A stretch of 64,000 bases of DNA from Tubiluchus corallicola (GCA_030141605.1 JAQGDQ010000421.1:1-64000); one strand, 5' to 3'; positions 14,101 to 24,439 are shown, numbered from the stretch's first letter. Notes: generated by a model not told the origin, from the sequence alone. Program-made: numbers and translations.

Positions 14101-17100
14101 TATTGTTTATACACCTCAGCCGCATTCCAGTCGTGGAGGCTCAACTAAACAAAATGAATGAGAAGTCAATGAGGTCAACAAGTCATTAAGGACAAAGTGA
14201 AAGGCAGAAAAAAATAGCATGTATGAGAAGACTTTTCACAGTTTCGATGTGACCAGGTGCAGTTGTAGGTCAAAGGTTAAATGCACCACAGCACAACGTG
14301 TCTCAACGACAACCGCCAAGTGTTGTAATAATTGTAAGTTTATTAGTAGATGTATTTTAAATTGAATTAGTAGTTAATATGTAGTCTTAATTAAAGAATT
14401 TTATTGACATATTGTAAATTTATTAGTAGATGTATTTTAAATTAAATTAGTTAATTTAAGCCATCTGTCGCATCAGTTCAGTAAAAGAAGAATTCTTTAC
14501 TGAATTATGCATTAGTCTGTGCATACAGTGACTTACTAGCAGGATCTTGTTTGGGAACAAAAAAAATTAACTAGGTAAGGTTCTAGCTAGCAGTTAAAAC
14601 TGTCACTATTACAACAGCATGGGTTGCGAAGCATTGTCAAGTGTATACAAATGCGTTGCCTGGTACACTTAACCTTTGACCTCTTCACGATCGTCATCAA
14701 TCACTGGAATTGTGAAAACACTGCTTGTCCCCAATAAATTTTAAAAACCGAGACAAATCATCTCAGAGAATGTGTTTTGTGTACATTGATCTGTTCATAT
14801 TATCTCAATCCATTAAAAATCATTGCAGAAATAAGACTTAGTAAAAACTGCTCAGGCTAAGTATGTAGTGACTTATCTTACTAACTTACACTACATTTAT
14901 TGAAAAATTTTAAATCATGCATGTCTGGTACATATATACAGATCTGGATGCATACCAGGTTTTGAATTTTGCTGGCAGGAACTTGATCGAACAAAAAGTT
15001 GCTCAATGATTGAAGTTCTCCTTCGGTCATGTTGCAGACGAGTGATTGTAAATCATCAAGTGTGGAGTCATTTAGTGAGGGAGCCTCAAGGACTGTATTC
15101 AGTTTTCCACTGCATGAAACTGCACGAATGAGGTCAGGAGAAAATACAATCACCTGAGAAAAAACAAAGATTCTGAGTTACAGAGAGCATAATTATGCTG
15201 TAAGACACAATGCATATTAATGAACTTGTGAACAAATTCATGTAGACACAGAGATTGAGACTAGCATTATACAGAAATATGCATTATAACATTAGAGAGA
15301 TGGAGACTAAGTGACAGGTCGTAATTGAAATTAGTGGGTGCTGCTTCAGGAAACTTTTAGCCATTGTTTTAATATTGTGTAAAATGAAAGAAACATATAA
15401 AAAGAAAATTTATACATAAACTTGAAAAATCTTAAACAAAATTTTTTTTACTTACTAATAACCTAAACTGTTACAATTCAAGCTTGATCCATTCATTTAA
15501 AAACTAAATCCGATCTTTAAGCTTGAGTTTTAAGCACATTGTTTAAACAGAACACACGCTGAGTCAAAAAGAAACACTACCTTACACTTGAACAACAGGT
15601 TCAGCACTGCGTGAGTTGGCAACTGTGTCTCTACTTACCGTGCAGCTTCTTGTCTTGGACATGTGCACATAGCCACATGAGCACAACAGCCAAACACAAC
15701 ACAGTTCCATACAAGGATTGTAATTTTTTTCATGAACTAAGGGAATGCTAATGATATTAAACTTAAGAATTATATAATGTACAAGTATAAAGAAAGAATT
15801 AAAGAAAAAATATTCATTATGTTATCCATAATATCGAGTGAAAATACATTGATACAGTTCAGCAGTACCTATACACGAGCCGCCCACTGTTCAAGGTTTT
15901 ACTAAATTCAGATCAGGCATATTTTGTTCTCTAACTAAAATAGCCATTTTTACGTAACACACAGCTAAGCTATAAGCTTCTAACCTGTAACGCTTCCACA
16001 AGCTGCAGAGACGTGACATTTGCAAATGTCGCATTCTGTCCTTTTTGCTCAACAGATGTCAGCACGGATATCAATGGTTGTAGCTTATCCAGATTTTCCA
16101 GAACAAAATCATTGGTCTTTAATAGCTCATACAATAAGCCTACAAATATCAAACAAACAAAATTTGTTATTTTGCTATTTTATGTAAAATAACAAATTTT
16201 ATCAAAGTTACAAAAAGTTTATCAAAAGTAACAAAAATTGTTAAAAAGATTAGTTGCAAATGTCTTAGTAAAAAATAAGCACTATTAAAAGTAGTTATTT
16301 ATGCAAAACAATCTACAAAGTGCCTTTTACACAGGTAGTTACTATGAAAATTTGTTACCGAAGAAAACTTGCCCAGTCTATGATAAGCTCTTTTACTTTG
16401 AATGAAACTCAAACTTGCTTACTCATTTGAACAATGTTAAGCACTACTTCAGATCTTTGGATAGTATTTTTGCTTTTGTTTGAACAGAAAAAATCCTGTA
16501 ATACTCCAATCGTTTGAGCATAAACGGTTCATAAGAATATTTAAACTATTATTTTTTAAACACTGTTTACAGCTGTGCATGTGAAAAAAGCTGTATGTGA
16601 GTTTTTGTGAAAATAGATGGTTAAAACATAAATAAATAAGAAAAGATAAAAGAAAAACTTATAAAACACGCTATCAATGTTTAAATCTTTAGCTGAAGTT
16701 TCATGTAACAGTTCAAAAGCAATTAAAAAAAATCTGTTGCATTTACCAAGCAGTTGCGTAGAGTTTGGTTGTACTAAGTCTTGCAGACTGCGCTTTGTAA
16801 GCCTGTGCGTCTTGTCAGCAGAGAGATTTACCTTGTTGAGATCAATTTTTCCCCGAGCAAATAACATCTGGTAAACCTACGTTAGGAATTTATAGTAAAC
16901 AAAACATTGACATTTTTAGTTACAGAAAAGCTAAATGGCAATGCAGATCATTGTTTATGTATGTATTAAGTATGTGTACTTAAGTGTCGTGAAGTTTGGG
17001 CTTCACGATTCACCCGCCGTAAAGAAGCCAATGTGAATTAATTTATGTATAGCTGTAGGAACTGGTTCGAGGAGTTAACCTAGTTAAAATAGGAAGTTAG

Positions 17101-17511
17101 TTGTTAAGTTGATATGGAACAGAAAAAAATGGAAGAGCTCTCGTTTTTGTTTTACTGTCGTCGCAAAAGTCACCACGACATTAGGTGTACGTAAGTATCA
17201 TACATCTGTACAGATACATTAAACATGAGTGCGTGAAAATTAAAAACACTCGACTTTGTGTAGTTTCAATTTGAACAAATACGACTTGCAAATTAAATAT
17301 GTTAAATACGTATGCCACTTGGGAAAAACGTAACAAAGCTTATGAATTTTAAAATGCACATTTAGCAGCAAATATAACGTGTATCTTTACTATTGATATT
17401 TTGCATTATGTACTTAAAAACAAACACCTAGGCATTTACTGAAATTTTTGAGAAGGCTGCAGAGTCAGCAGACATAGATTTAAATATTGCACCTGCACAG
17501 CGGGAGGGAGG

Positions 17512-17569
<58 letters not shown>

Positions 17570-20500
17570 CTAGCCTGCAATATCGATCAATACTTCACGA
17601 ATGTGTCACTCAAACACTATTTTTGCTTAATTTTGCATGAATCTAGCAATCTTTCACTGTGCATGTGTGACATTTAAATCTATGCAGCAAGCTGAACTCG
17701 TACAAGAAGCACAGGTTGCAGGATAATTACATGAAAAGCTCTCACAGTTAAAGGTATACAAGCTGCCTAACAACATAAAGCCGCTGAGCCACAAAACACA
17801 AGTCAGCTTGTTTAAACAGAACATGTAGACTTGTTAACATTCTACTCACTAAGGATGTGTATAATAAGGATGAGTCTCCATGGTGCAACAACAAAAATAG
17901 CATTAATGTCTGTAAAATACAATCATAATATTTTTCTCATCATGCTATCTATACTAAAATTACAATAATTAGAACTAATAAATATACATAATGTGAATAC
18001 CTTTTCCATATGTATGTTCGAGTTCAACAGTGCGTTCGCAGTGCTATTAGAAATTGACAAATTCTGTACTAGAAAAGTTTCTACTGCAATTGTGTTTTCA
18101 AATAACGTGTTTAATGGTAATTCTGCAAAAAAATAAATAACTGCATAAAAAAAGAAGAACAATGGCAACGGCAACAACAATGACAAAGAGTTTCAAGCAA
18201 AGGTTATAGCTAAGTAGTCATGGTGAATTTACCTTTAAATTTGAGCAATGTCAAGCCTGGTCAGCAAATGGATGGGTCGTCAGGTGGAAAATTCTTTCGT
18301 CTGTCATGATGCTCCTGCTAGCCGTTTACAAGGATGAGAATGACAAATTGCAAAAAACTCTGAAACAGGCCGGGGGTTTTGGGGCCGCCTAAGCCCCCAA
18401 CATGGGGGTTCAAGGGGGCAAAGCCCCTTGGAGCCAGCAACAAATTGCAAGTTTGTGACCGTAGAGAGCCTCTATAATTTAAAATACCCAACTATCAAGG
18501 ATACGTGATACCTAATTGTCTCAAAAACGCCTAAGTACTGGCTGCTCCTATGCAAAGGTATATAAAAACTGTCTGCAATTGACTCAAATAACTCCACACA
18601 ATTGATTCTACATTTTTATACAAAGAGATATACACGTGGTTACATTGATGTATGTGATGTAAACAAAGTGACGGTCTGCCAACTAGCGATCAGCTTGTGA
18701 AATACTGGGTCCGGAAAAATTTTCTCTACAAATTTACGAGATTTACAAAAATGCCACTACTGGTCTTCCAAAAACTCGGAATTCCGCGTATGCGTGGAAA
18801 ATTCTCATCCCTGGCCGTTTACAGTGTACGGCCATTGAAATGTTGTTATCATATAATTGCTAATTTAGTGTTTCACTCTTCTGTGGTTATATCTAATAAT
18901 GACATAAGTTCTGGCTCCCCGCTGCAATTGCCTACAATGAACTTTAACAAACAAACAAACTCTGCTTCTGTGCAAACTATGTCTGAAGATTTTTCTTCAT
19001 GCATTCCACTTTATTCCTTGCATTTATGCAGCCTGTAGTTACAGCAATACCCTGTAATGCTACTAGTAATTGCTGGATGAAGTAACCGCTGCATACTAAC
19101 TTGTAACTATAAAAGTTTACTAGGCTACCATTCAATTTCCCTGATAGTTCTTGCTGGCTTTTCTAAGTCACATATCTGTATAGATAAGCTATTCAAAAGG
19201 ATATGCTGCATTGCGGAGCAATAAAATTAGCACTTCGCATTAGTGAAGGTCAAAGTGTACACTGAACAAGTAAAACAAGGAAATCTGCAAGACTTACCTA
19301 AATCCATTATGCCTAATTTACATTGTTACAGAAATGAATTTTTGCCTTTTCAAGAGATTTCAAAATTACAAATTGGTCTGTGACAAAACTGAGAATAGTA
19401 CAATTAAGTATTAAAAGTCAAATCATCTACACACAAGGTGCACAGTATATTTTAACTATATATGTGGTCTGTATGTAAAAACATGTGGGCTAAACTCAGA
19501 ATAACACAATTACAGGAAGAGAGGATGCTTTTTCGTATACTATCCCATGTTCAAGTCTGATAAAAAATATACATTCTAACACAATTAATACTGCAAAAGC
19601 ATTTTTGATAATTAAATAATAGATAAAAACTTATTTAATGGCAGACGAGCCCAACTATTGATGACATCATCACAAACTAACATAATATTAAACAGCAAAA
19701 ATATTTTAAGCTCAGTAAAAATCAGATTTTGTAAAAGAATTAAAGAAACAATTCTTGTCAAATGCTCTTGCAGCTGTTCGTCTTACAAACCAGCAATTTA
19801 ACCATTGCCTCCAACTTTCTCAGTTTATGTATTGGAGATTTGGACAAGGGATAGTTCTAGTATTTCGCTATAGTAATGAGATGCCGAGAAATTAGAATTG
19901 GAACAATTTAATATTAGAGATGTCTGTAAAATTATTATACAGTACTCGCCGCATAATAAAACCACGGATAATAAAACCAGCAACATTTAGAACCATGTAG
20001 GCACAGTCAGAAATTACTCCCACAGAAACTATTAAGAGAATATGATTAATAAAGCCAATGTGCCACATCAATAAAATCACATTTTTCAGTAATAGCGACA
20101 AAGGCAACTGCAAATTGAATAAAAAACAGGATGTATTTTTGGTAGTTTGTTTATTTTTTTCAGATATGCATTTGAAATTTAAGTCCAGGTGCTAGATTAC
20201 TTCTTAGTCACACTTCTTAGTCAAAGTTCATGCTGATATTAAAATCGAATGTTTCTTTGTAACAGCTTTGAACGTACAGCTGCTAAAGTATATATCTTAG
20301 CCTGTTGAATAAACTTGAATCACTGTTGTACGCCAGAGTCATTCTATAGGTATACGTGTGAGATGACTGTCTCGTATTTCACTGTCATTTAGTATTAATT
20401 AGGGTGAAGTGTCAACGTACTATACGTTGTCAAATACGCACTCTTGCAGCAGGCTGCCGCATAATAAACCTGCCATTTATAAAGACCACAAAGATGAAAA

Positions 20501-21526
20501 TTTAAGTTATGTAGGTGATTGTAAAATATTTGATTGTGTACAGTTGTTTATAACCGAATCGAGACATTTTAGATGATGATTACTGGAATTGATTCATTTA
20601 TTTTTACTATATCCTATATAGCAAAGATGCATGTTTACTGTTTACTGATAAACCAGTTTAGTGCGCAGTCTAAATATTTAACTATTTACCATTTGTTTTT
20701 TGTATTTACTCAAACCAAGTAACTATGATAACTTTGTAAATACTTTTATATAGATTTATGTATTACCACTAACAGTTGTTAAATTTACTAAGCGGGGAGT
20801 GCCCGCACATAAGTTTTGTAAAAACTTTCTGGTACAAAACGCATAATAAAATTATGTTTAAATTAAATTAAAGACCATTTCTTGTTAGTCCCGTGGTGAT
20901 TTTATTAATTAAGCAGCAACTACTGTAACAAAAACTATAAGGTTGTTACCTTCAATTTCTAGGAAATGTTTCCTTATAATAAGAGGATCTTCTAGAATGT
21001 GCTTATAAAGTTCAGGTATTTCATCCATCTCATTGGGTGTGAAGCCAGGATCAAAGAAATGGTGATGTTGTGAAACATTGTCCAAAGAGACAAGAAACTG
21101 ATAAACCCTGCAAAAAATGCTGATATCAAAACACACAGTGCTCAAGAATGAAAGAAGGAAACAGACAGAGAGTGAGACAGAGACAGAGAGACACAGGAGA
21201 GAGAAAATAAATAAATAAATGAATCTTTCATTTTACATTATGTTTACATAATGTAAATCCCTCTAATTGCAGGGTAATATGACAAAAATTAATTCAAATC
21301 ACAACAGCATAAAGACTGGGAGGGAGACAGACAGACAGACTGACAGAGAGAAAGAAAGAGACAGAGATTTGATTTTGATTTAATTCTTTCTTTCAAACCT
21401 AAGTTCATATTATAATTTACATATATACAACATACAACATCATAAAAACAAAAAACCAATACAAACAAATCACACACAAACTTAGATAAACATGAAAATT
21501 ACAATAATAGTCTCCACTATTGCTGT

Positions 21527-21574
<48 letters not shown>

Positions 21575-21633
21575 CGAGAGAGAGATAGAGAGAGAGAGGA
21601 GAGAGAGAGAGACTGAGAGAGAGAGGGAGAGAG

Positions 21634-21670
<37 letters not shown>

Positions 21671-23923
21671 AGAGGGAGAGAGAGAGAGAGAGAGAGAAAG
21701 AAAACGTACGTTGAATCTGGATATTGTAAGAAGCCATAATCATCACGTTGTCCATTATCACAGAAAGCTTGCATAACAGCAATGACTCCAGCAGACGGCA
21801 ATGGATGTGCTGTAAATTGTGCTGCAAAAAAACATAAACTACTGTGCATAGTAGAAAACTGAAAATGCGCTACCACATTCAGCTGATAATACAAGAAGCT
21901 GCAATTTCCATCATCTTTGTACACTTTAGTTATTGGCCTTTTACTTTTATACAAGTTGATGCCCTGCAGAACTTTTGAATCACACAAAAGTCTAACAATG
22001 ACAAAAACCGTCAGATTTAAGCACGAAATATAGTGACACACACAAAAATAGGAAATTATTGTCACAACTTATAATAACGTACATAATTACAGTTTATTAT
22101 TATGTTAGGCTGTTGGTATCTAAATTTCCTTGGCAGCATGTTGAATTTGATGGAAAAAATTTGTGATGAATGAAATGAAAAATTTTGTTTAACATCTACA
22201 GATTCTTATCGGCACCATGACCTCTAATATGCCAAAACAGCAAAACCTCTAGAGCAGGCAGTTGAGAAGGTTAATCACAGTTTATTTAGTTATGATAAAT
22301 TCTATAAATTAAAGGAATTCCCCAACTCGTCTTAAAATCTTGCTACAAATGTTCAAACACTACGTAGTACTTTTAGTGAAACTATAAAGGCTAAATTTTA
22401 GTAAAATACCCAAAACGTGCAAACAAAGTTGTTAAGAACTAAGAATTTCAAGAAAAAATCATGACAGAACCTTGTATTTCCTAGCAAATCTGCCATGTTA
22501 AACATACATTACTTGAAGTAAACTACTAAATTAAAAAGGTTTAAACATATTCCGAATGGTAGGAGAAATTGACCGACAGTTTAGTAAATAAGCCCAAGTA
22601 AATATATGAACATGCCATTTATTAATATAAACTTTGATACAAATGTATGCAAATCTTAGCCTGGTATTTCGTCAATTAGGCCAACTACAGCAAACATACA
22701 GTAATATATTTAATCATTCATTGTACATGGAACGTATTCTTGTTAAAATATTCAGAGGAGAGAACTAACACTTAAACTGCTTGAATATTTTAAATAATAC
22801 TAGAAGCTAGAAGAGCAGTATGAAAAATTAATACTCACAGTAAGACTAGTGATCCATAAAACGGTATAGAACTCACGTATTGTGCAAACATTGTTGCAAT
22901 AATTTTATAACCTTTCTAAAAGCAAGTCTTCCAGCTACTAACATTTGTAAAAAAGTTTTATGGTTTAAACGCTGAATACGTACTTTGCGCTATAGGATAT
23001 GCCGGCTGCTTCTTCCTAATGCCCAGTAAGATGAAAAATAACGTCAGTGGAATGAAAACTTCAAAAACTACAACCAGCTGTGAAACAAAAAAATCTGTAA
23101 ACTCTATGTAATGGTTTCAGCAAAATAAACCGATGTTTTGAAAGCTTGGCTGTCCATTCTTAGTCTACCCAATCGAGATTACTGTTAAGACGATAACATT
23201 GATAAACTGTGAAAAATGAGTAGAATTGATATTTCATTGCAGCAGTTATAAGCACTTTTTAATTCTTATGAAAATAAATATATTTCTTATAAAATCACTA
23301 CAAGTCTCACTGTACAACAAGATAAAGAAAATACAACACAGATGCTTTTATACTATAGGTACCGTTTATTAGACACACAGTTAATAGAATCAGTCGCCTA
23401 ATTGACTCAGCTCAAAAACATCTGGAACGGGGGCCACTCATATTCAAATGTATAAAAAACAAATATTATACAAGGATACAAATTTATACAAGGTACAAAC
23501 AAAGAAACTTTTACACAAGAAAAAGACTGTTCATGTGTTTTTGATGATAAACTCTAAAATGTCAAAAACTCCTTTACTAATTTTCATTAAAGCTACTTCA
23601 GTAATCCGACCGTCTTTTTGTGTTTAGCTATTTCGTCAATAAAAGACATTTAAGAAAACCACCAAAAAACTTGCAATAATCATTTACTGCATATGATGGA
23701 ATTACCGTCCTATAAAAATGAATTATACTCATAGTAATATCAACGAGAAAGCATCAACTACTTGAGATAGAAATTAGAAATCTTTGGTCAGTAAGTAAAG
23801 TTTTGAAATTATATAATTTAAAATTAGATATTTCAGCTAAGCAAAATGCAAACTCACCGGTGTTCGGCGTTTAAAAGTGAGATTCTTCCACAAAAGTAGA
23901 CTAAGCTGTAGAAAAAATCCCAT
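1932..23923 (-). CDS. ABCA1/4/7-group ABC transporter, 5' half (19 exons in window)
   Basis: This is the N-terminal half of a full-size ABCA lipid exporter. Nineteen minus-strand exons with GT-AG borders chain in phase (2,878 coding bases, about 959 residues). Order in the protein: cytosolic start with [12 protein letters not shown] and a first membrane helix (residues ~1-45); a long glycosylated extracellular domain 1 (~50-715); then a helix bundle with the family signatures [25 protein letters not shown] and GVGVQW (~730-955). The match to vertebrate ABCA1/ABCA4/ABCA7 is close in the last four exons and loose in the extracellular domain, as expected for this family. Known relatives move phospholipid, sterol or retinoid substrates across membranes using ATP. 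Walker A/B and the second half are absent and must lie left of base 1. I cannot tell which of the three vertebrate paralogues it equals; it may predate their split. Confidence 0.9.
2768..2834. repeat. Tandem duplication, ~33-bp unit x2
   Basis: AATTATGTTA(T/C)AGTAGGCAAA followed by ATCAAATGTTTT occurs twice in a row in the intron between ABCA exons 18 and 19. The copies differ by one base, so this is a recent local duplication. Confidence 0.85.
3688..3838 (-). CDS. ABCA exon 18
   Basis: The exon has 151 bases, acceptor GTTTTCTAG and donor TGCA|GTGAGT, phase 2 to 0. It encodes [20 protein letters not shown] and YFLSYVP. It matches the S-x-LFS-(R/K)-A-x-LAAAC-GIIYF membrane segment of ABCA1, ending at a short re-entrant or extracellular loop. 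Confidence 0.93.
4055..4290. repeat. Dispersed repeat family R1, copy 1
   Basis: The stretch from ACATACTATCCCATTTTCAA to ATTGATGACATCACAAACTA recurs in the same orientation at about 19,510-19,710 and inverted at about 27,310-27,500, with diverged sequence. It has no coding frame. It is probably a short non-autonomous element. Confidence 0.7.
4804..4994 (-). CDS. ABCA exon 17
   Basis: The exon has 191 bases, acceptor TTTTACATAG and donor TCTC|GTAAGA, phase 0 to 2. It encodes [20 protein letters not shown] and two further hydrophobic stretches ending TICFS. It matches the MGL-x-N-x-x-x-W-x-x-WF-I core of the first helix bundle. Confidence 0.93.
5634..5852 (-). CDS. ABCA exon 16
   Basis: The exon has 219 bases (73 codons), acceptor TTTTTTGCAG and donor AGAG|GTAAAC, phase 0 to 0. 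It encodes the end of extracellular domain 1 with [10 protein letters not shown] and the next membrane helix, closing with [12 protein letters not shown]. In the family that last motif lies on the cytosolic side, where it links the helices to the nucleotide-binding domain. Confidence 0.94.
5878..6225. repeat. Dispersed repeat family R2, copy 1
   Basis: From CTTGCAAACCAAAACCGTCC to the region around GCAGTCATTTTGCTTC this matches, inverted, 24,440-24,768 at roughly 85% by eye. Its terminal bases also resemble the inner end of the 1.4-kb inverted repeat. It is noncoding and likely a DNA-transposon derivative. Confidence 0.7.
6418..7832. repeat. Right arm of the 1.4-kb inverted repeat
   Basis: This is the reverse complement of bases 1-1,415, between ABCA exons 15 and 16. 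Its inner end reads GTCGACTGATGGACGATTTT, closely like the ends of the separate dispersed repeat at about 5,878 and 24,760. The arms may therefore be two copies of a related mobile element inserted in opposite directions. Confidence 0.95.
7874..8046 (-). CDS. ABCA exon 15
   Basis: The exon has 173 bases, acceptor TTCGTAG and donor TCAG|GTAAAA, phase 1 to 0. It encodes [20 protein letters not shown] and then DPFWSPGPR with FGFVWIQ. This clearly matches the P-x-HV-x-YKIR and W-PGPR motifs at the end of extracellular domain 1 of ABCA1. It lies only 41 bases from the 1.4-kb inverted repeat arm. Confidence 0.92.
8781..8915 (-). CDS. ABCA exon 14
   Basis: The exon has 135 bases, acceptor TTCAACTTACAG and donor GCTA|GTAAGT, phase 1 to 1. 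It encodes [20 protein letters not shown] through DNVTVFA. It precedes the exon matching ABCA1 GIVF-TG and contains one sequon (NVT). Confidence 0.86.
8945..9245. repeat. Dispersed repeat family R3, copy 1
   Basis: The stretch from AAGCAGGTAAGCTAAATGCT to CCCCTTTCTTGTCC is repeated inverted at about 12,130-12,420, so the pair flanks ABCA exons 11-13. The copies are diverged. No coding frame. Confidence 0.7.
9308..9434 (-). CDS. ABCA exon 13
   Basis: The exon has 127 bases, acceptor TTATTTTTTAG and donor ATAG|GTGTGT, phase 0 to 1. It encodes [20 protein letters not shown] and on to LLLQQLDII in extracellular domain 1. Similarity is weak, but phase and open frame agree with both neighbours. 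Confidence 0.82.
10010..10197 (+). mobile_element. Non-LTR element 3' end with (TTAC)n tail
   Basis: A noncoding stretch with a CACCACCCTTTCACCA block ends in AATAAACTTACTTACTTACT. The same layout occurs on the opposite strand at 54,958-55,170. A 3' terminal short tandem tail is the usual mark of target-primed non-LTR insertion. A third, different tail of (ATT)n lies at 10,945-10,968. Confidence 0.55.
10222..10350 (-). CDS. ABCA exon 12
   Basis: The exon has 129 bases (43 codons), acceptor CGTTTTCAG and donor GCAG|GTATCT, phase 0 to 0. It encodes [20 protein letters not shown] and continues to LELLQQ, aligning with the V-NKTF segment that follows YTPDT in ABCA1. Confidence 0.87.
11157..11278 (-). 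CDS. ABCA exon 11
   Basis: The exon has 122 bases, acceptor TTCTCTATAG and donor GAAG|GTAGGC, phase 1 to 0. It encodes [20 protein letters not shown] and then [20 protein letters not shown]. This matches the ABCA1 segment K-ILYTPDTPATRQVM in extracellular domain 1, one of the better conserved landmarks. Confidence 0.88.
12130..12420. repeat. Dispersed repeat family R3, copy 2 (inverted)
   Basis: Inverted partner of 8,945-9,245: GGACAAGAAAAGGGGCTGGA at one end, ATTCTTAGCATTTCGCTTAT at the other. It lies in the intron between ABCA exons 10 and 11. Confidence 0.7.
13116..13263 (-). CDS. ABCA exon 10
   Basis: The exon has 148 bases, acceptor TTGTGTGCAG and donor TCAG|GTATCA, phase 0 to 1. It encodes [20 protein letters not shown] and an acidic, Asp/Ala-rich linker. 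The hydrophobic start ending in LCG resembles the IVCG segment of ABCA1. The other two frames are closed by stops. Confidence 0.84.
13902..14144 (-). CDS. ABCA exon 9 (3' end uncertain)
   Basis: Acceptor TTTTGTTTAG opens [20 protein letters not shown] in phase 0. The following exon needs phase 0, so the exon must be a multiple of three. The best donor keeping this is TCG|GTTTGT, giving 243 bases, but it is weak, so the 3' limit is tentative. The tail is polar and Asn/Thr-rich ([13 protein letters not shown]), typical of the poorly conserved part of extracellular domain 1. Confidence 0.7.
14264..14686. mobile_element. MITE-like element with inverted AGGTCAAAGGTTAA ends
   Basis: AGGTCAAAGGTTAA at about 14,267 and its complement TTAACCTTTGACCT at about 14,669 face each other about 420 bases apart, with further similarity inward (TGCACCA / TGTACCA). 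The interior has two copies of a ~40-bp block (from 14,331 and 14,412). It sits in the intron between ABCA exons 8 and 9. Confidence 0.5.
14956..15153 (-). CDS. ABCA exon 8
   Basis: The exon has 198 bases (66 codons), acceptor TTTTCTCAG and donor CCTG|GTATGC, phase 0 to 0. It encodes [18 protein letters not shown] through [12 protein letters not shown]. Two cysteines and sequons NDS and NMT fit an extracellular segment. Confidence 0.85.
15985..16139 (-). CDS. ABCA exon 7
   Basis: The exon has 155 bases, acceptor TTTGTAG and donor ACAG|GTTAGA, phase 1 to 0. It encodes [20 protein letters not shown] through to QLVEALQ in extracellular domain 1, with sequons NAT and NVT. The reading frame is open only in the frame demanded by the neighbouring exons. 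Confidence 0.85.
16747..16876 (-). CDS. ABCA exon 6
   Basis: The exon has 130 bases if the acceptor is CGTAG|GTTTACCAG, or 121 if it is TTTACCAG|ATG; both keep phase 0 to 1. I prefer the first because it gives K-VYQ, resembling the K-VF-x-x-x-YQ of ABCA1. It encodes [22 protein letters not shown]. Donor CTTG|GTAAAT. Confidence 0.8.
17504..17567. repeat. (GA)n microsatellite
   Basis: A GGGAGGGAGGGA lead followed by about 25 uninterrupted GA units, in the intron between ABCA exons 5 and 6. Confidence 0.95.
18001..18122 (-). CDS. ABCA exon 5
   Basis: The exon has 122 bases, acceptor TTTTTTTGCAG and donor AAAAG|GTATTC, phase 1 to 0. It encodes [20 protein letters not shown] and on to HMEK. It aligns with the ABCA1 stretch before the conserved HKVF segment. 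Two potential glycosylation sites are visible (NLS, NST). Confidence 0.85.
18360..18445. repeat. GC-rich palindromic island
   Basis: Within AT-rich intron sequence, about 80 bases carry runs of G and C (GGGGGTTTTGGGGCCGCC, AAGCCCCC, GGGGGCAAAGCCCCTTGG) able to form several small hairpins. A related pattern occurs at about 54,115-54,150. It looks like part of a dispersed mobile element. Confidence 0.5.
19510..19710. repeat. Dispersed repeat family R1, copy 2
   Basis: Same orientation as 4,055-4,290 (shared ACACAATTAATACTGCAAAA and GAGCCCAACTATTGATGACA), in the intron between ABCA exons 4 and 5. Confidence 0.7.
20950..21107 (-). CDS. ABCA exon 4
   Basis: The exon has 158 bases, acceptor TTTTTTGCAG and donor GAAG|GTAACA, phase 2 to 1. 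It encodes part of extracellular domain 1 ([19 protein letters not shown] onward, ending HFLEIE). It carries one N-glycosylation sequon (NVS). Primary similarity to vertebrate ABCA1 is weak here, but phase and position fit. Confidence 0.85.
21530..21698. repeat. Long interrupted (GA)n tract beside ABCA exon 3
   Basis: About 170 bases of GA repeat with scattered interruptions end 12 bases short of the exon 3 donor. On the transcribed strand intron 3 therefore begins GTACGTTTTCTTTCTCTCTC and continues as polypyrimidine. Confidence 0.95.
21710..21821 (-). CDS. ABCA exon 3
   Basis: The exon has 112 bases, acceptor TTTTTGCAG and donor AAC|GTACGT, phase 1 to 2. It encodes the start of extracellular domain 1, with [18 protein letters not shown] matching the conserved PSAG...(C)-N region of ABCA1. 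Twelve bases past the donor the intron enters a (CT)n tract of about 170 bases (read on the minus strand). A fragment of this exon recurs at about 25,092-25,133. Confidence 0.87.
22984..23077 (-). CDS. ABCA exon 2, first membrane helix
   Basis: The exon has 94 bases, acceptor TTTCACAG and donor AAA|GTACGT, entering in phase 0 and leaving in phase 1. It encodes a hydrophobic stretch ([19 protein letters not shown]) followed by IRKKQPAYP. This is the first transmembrane helix and its exit into extracellular domain 1. Confidence 0.88.
23858..23923 (-). CDS. ABCA coding exon 1 (start codon)
   Basis: The exon has 66 bases: ATG at 23,923-23,921 and donor CCG|GTGAGT, phase 0. It encodes [20 protein letters not shown] followed by TP, the classic ABCA N-terminus in which LLLWKN-x-x-x-(R/K)-R precedes the first membrane helix. 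The ATG sits where the family begins, which fixes the start. The 5' UTR probably runs upstream from 23,924; no promoter element is clear. Confidence 0.88.
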
Positions 23924-24439
23924 AGCTGTACTGTACTGCACCGTTAGATTCTAACAAACCAACAGCCTCTTCGTAGCAGCTACTCCAGCCAACTAACTAG
24001 GTTTTTATGACCAAAGTCACTATAATGAAAATTAAAATATAGTGTAATATATAAAAAAACAGTGCCTACTAAGCAAGAAGCACCGCCAACTAAGTATGCC
24101 TAAAAATCTAAACTTGGGTTAACAGAACATAACCACTATTCAGACAGCTCACCTATTCCCTATAGTACTTCAGTCTTTTTCCATTCTGCGCAGTAAAATA
24201 CCAGATTCAAAACCAAGTCAATTTCTCAAGACAATATTTGAACTAAAATTTTCAACAGTGTCACAGCAATATGATGTTGCTAAAAAAAGCAAACAGGATG
24301 AATGACAAAATGTGTGCTTGCATACTGTTAAAGTTAGCCATACTGTTTGTTTTTTATCGCATTTCTACAAAACAAATGCACAAATACGGACTTTGTAAGA
24401 ACATATTAAAGTTATGTTTAAATTCCATTAGATCTTGAC

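Noticed and set aside
19290-19310. Possible extra ABCA exon ending GGATTTAG|GTAAGT on the minus strand
   Set aside because: Exons 4 and 5 already join in phase (G|AA), no good acceptor gives a sensible coding piece, and no family similarity is seen.
21492-22065. Long frames rich in Arg-Glu or Ser-Leu
   Set aside because: They are translations of the (GA)n tract on both strands.
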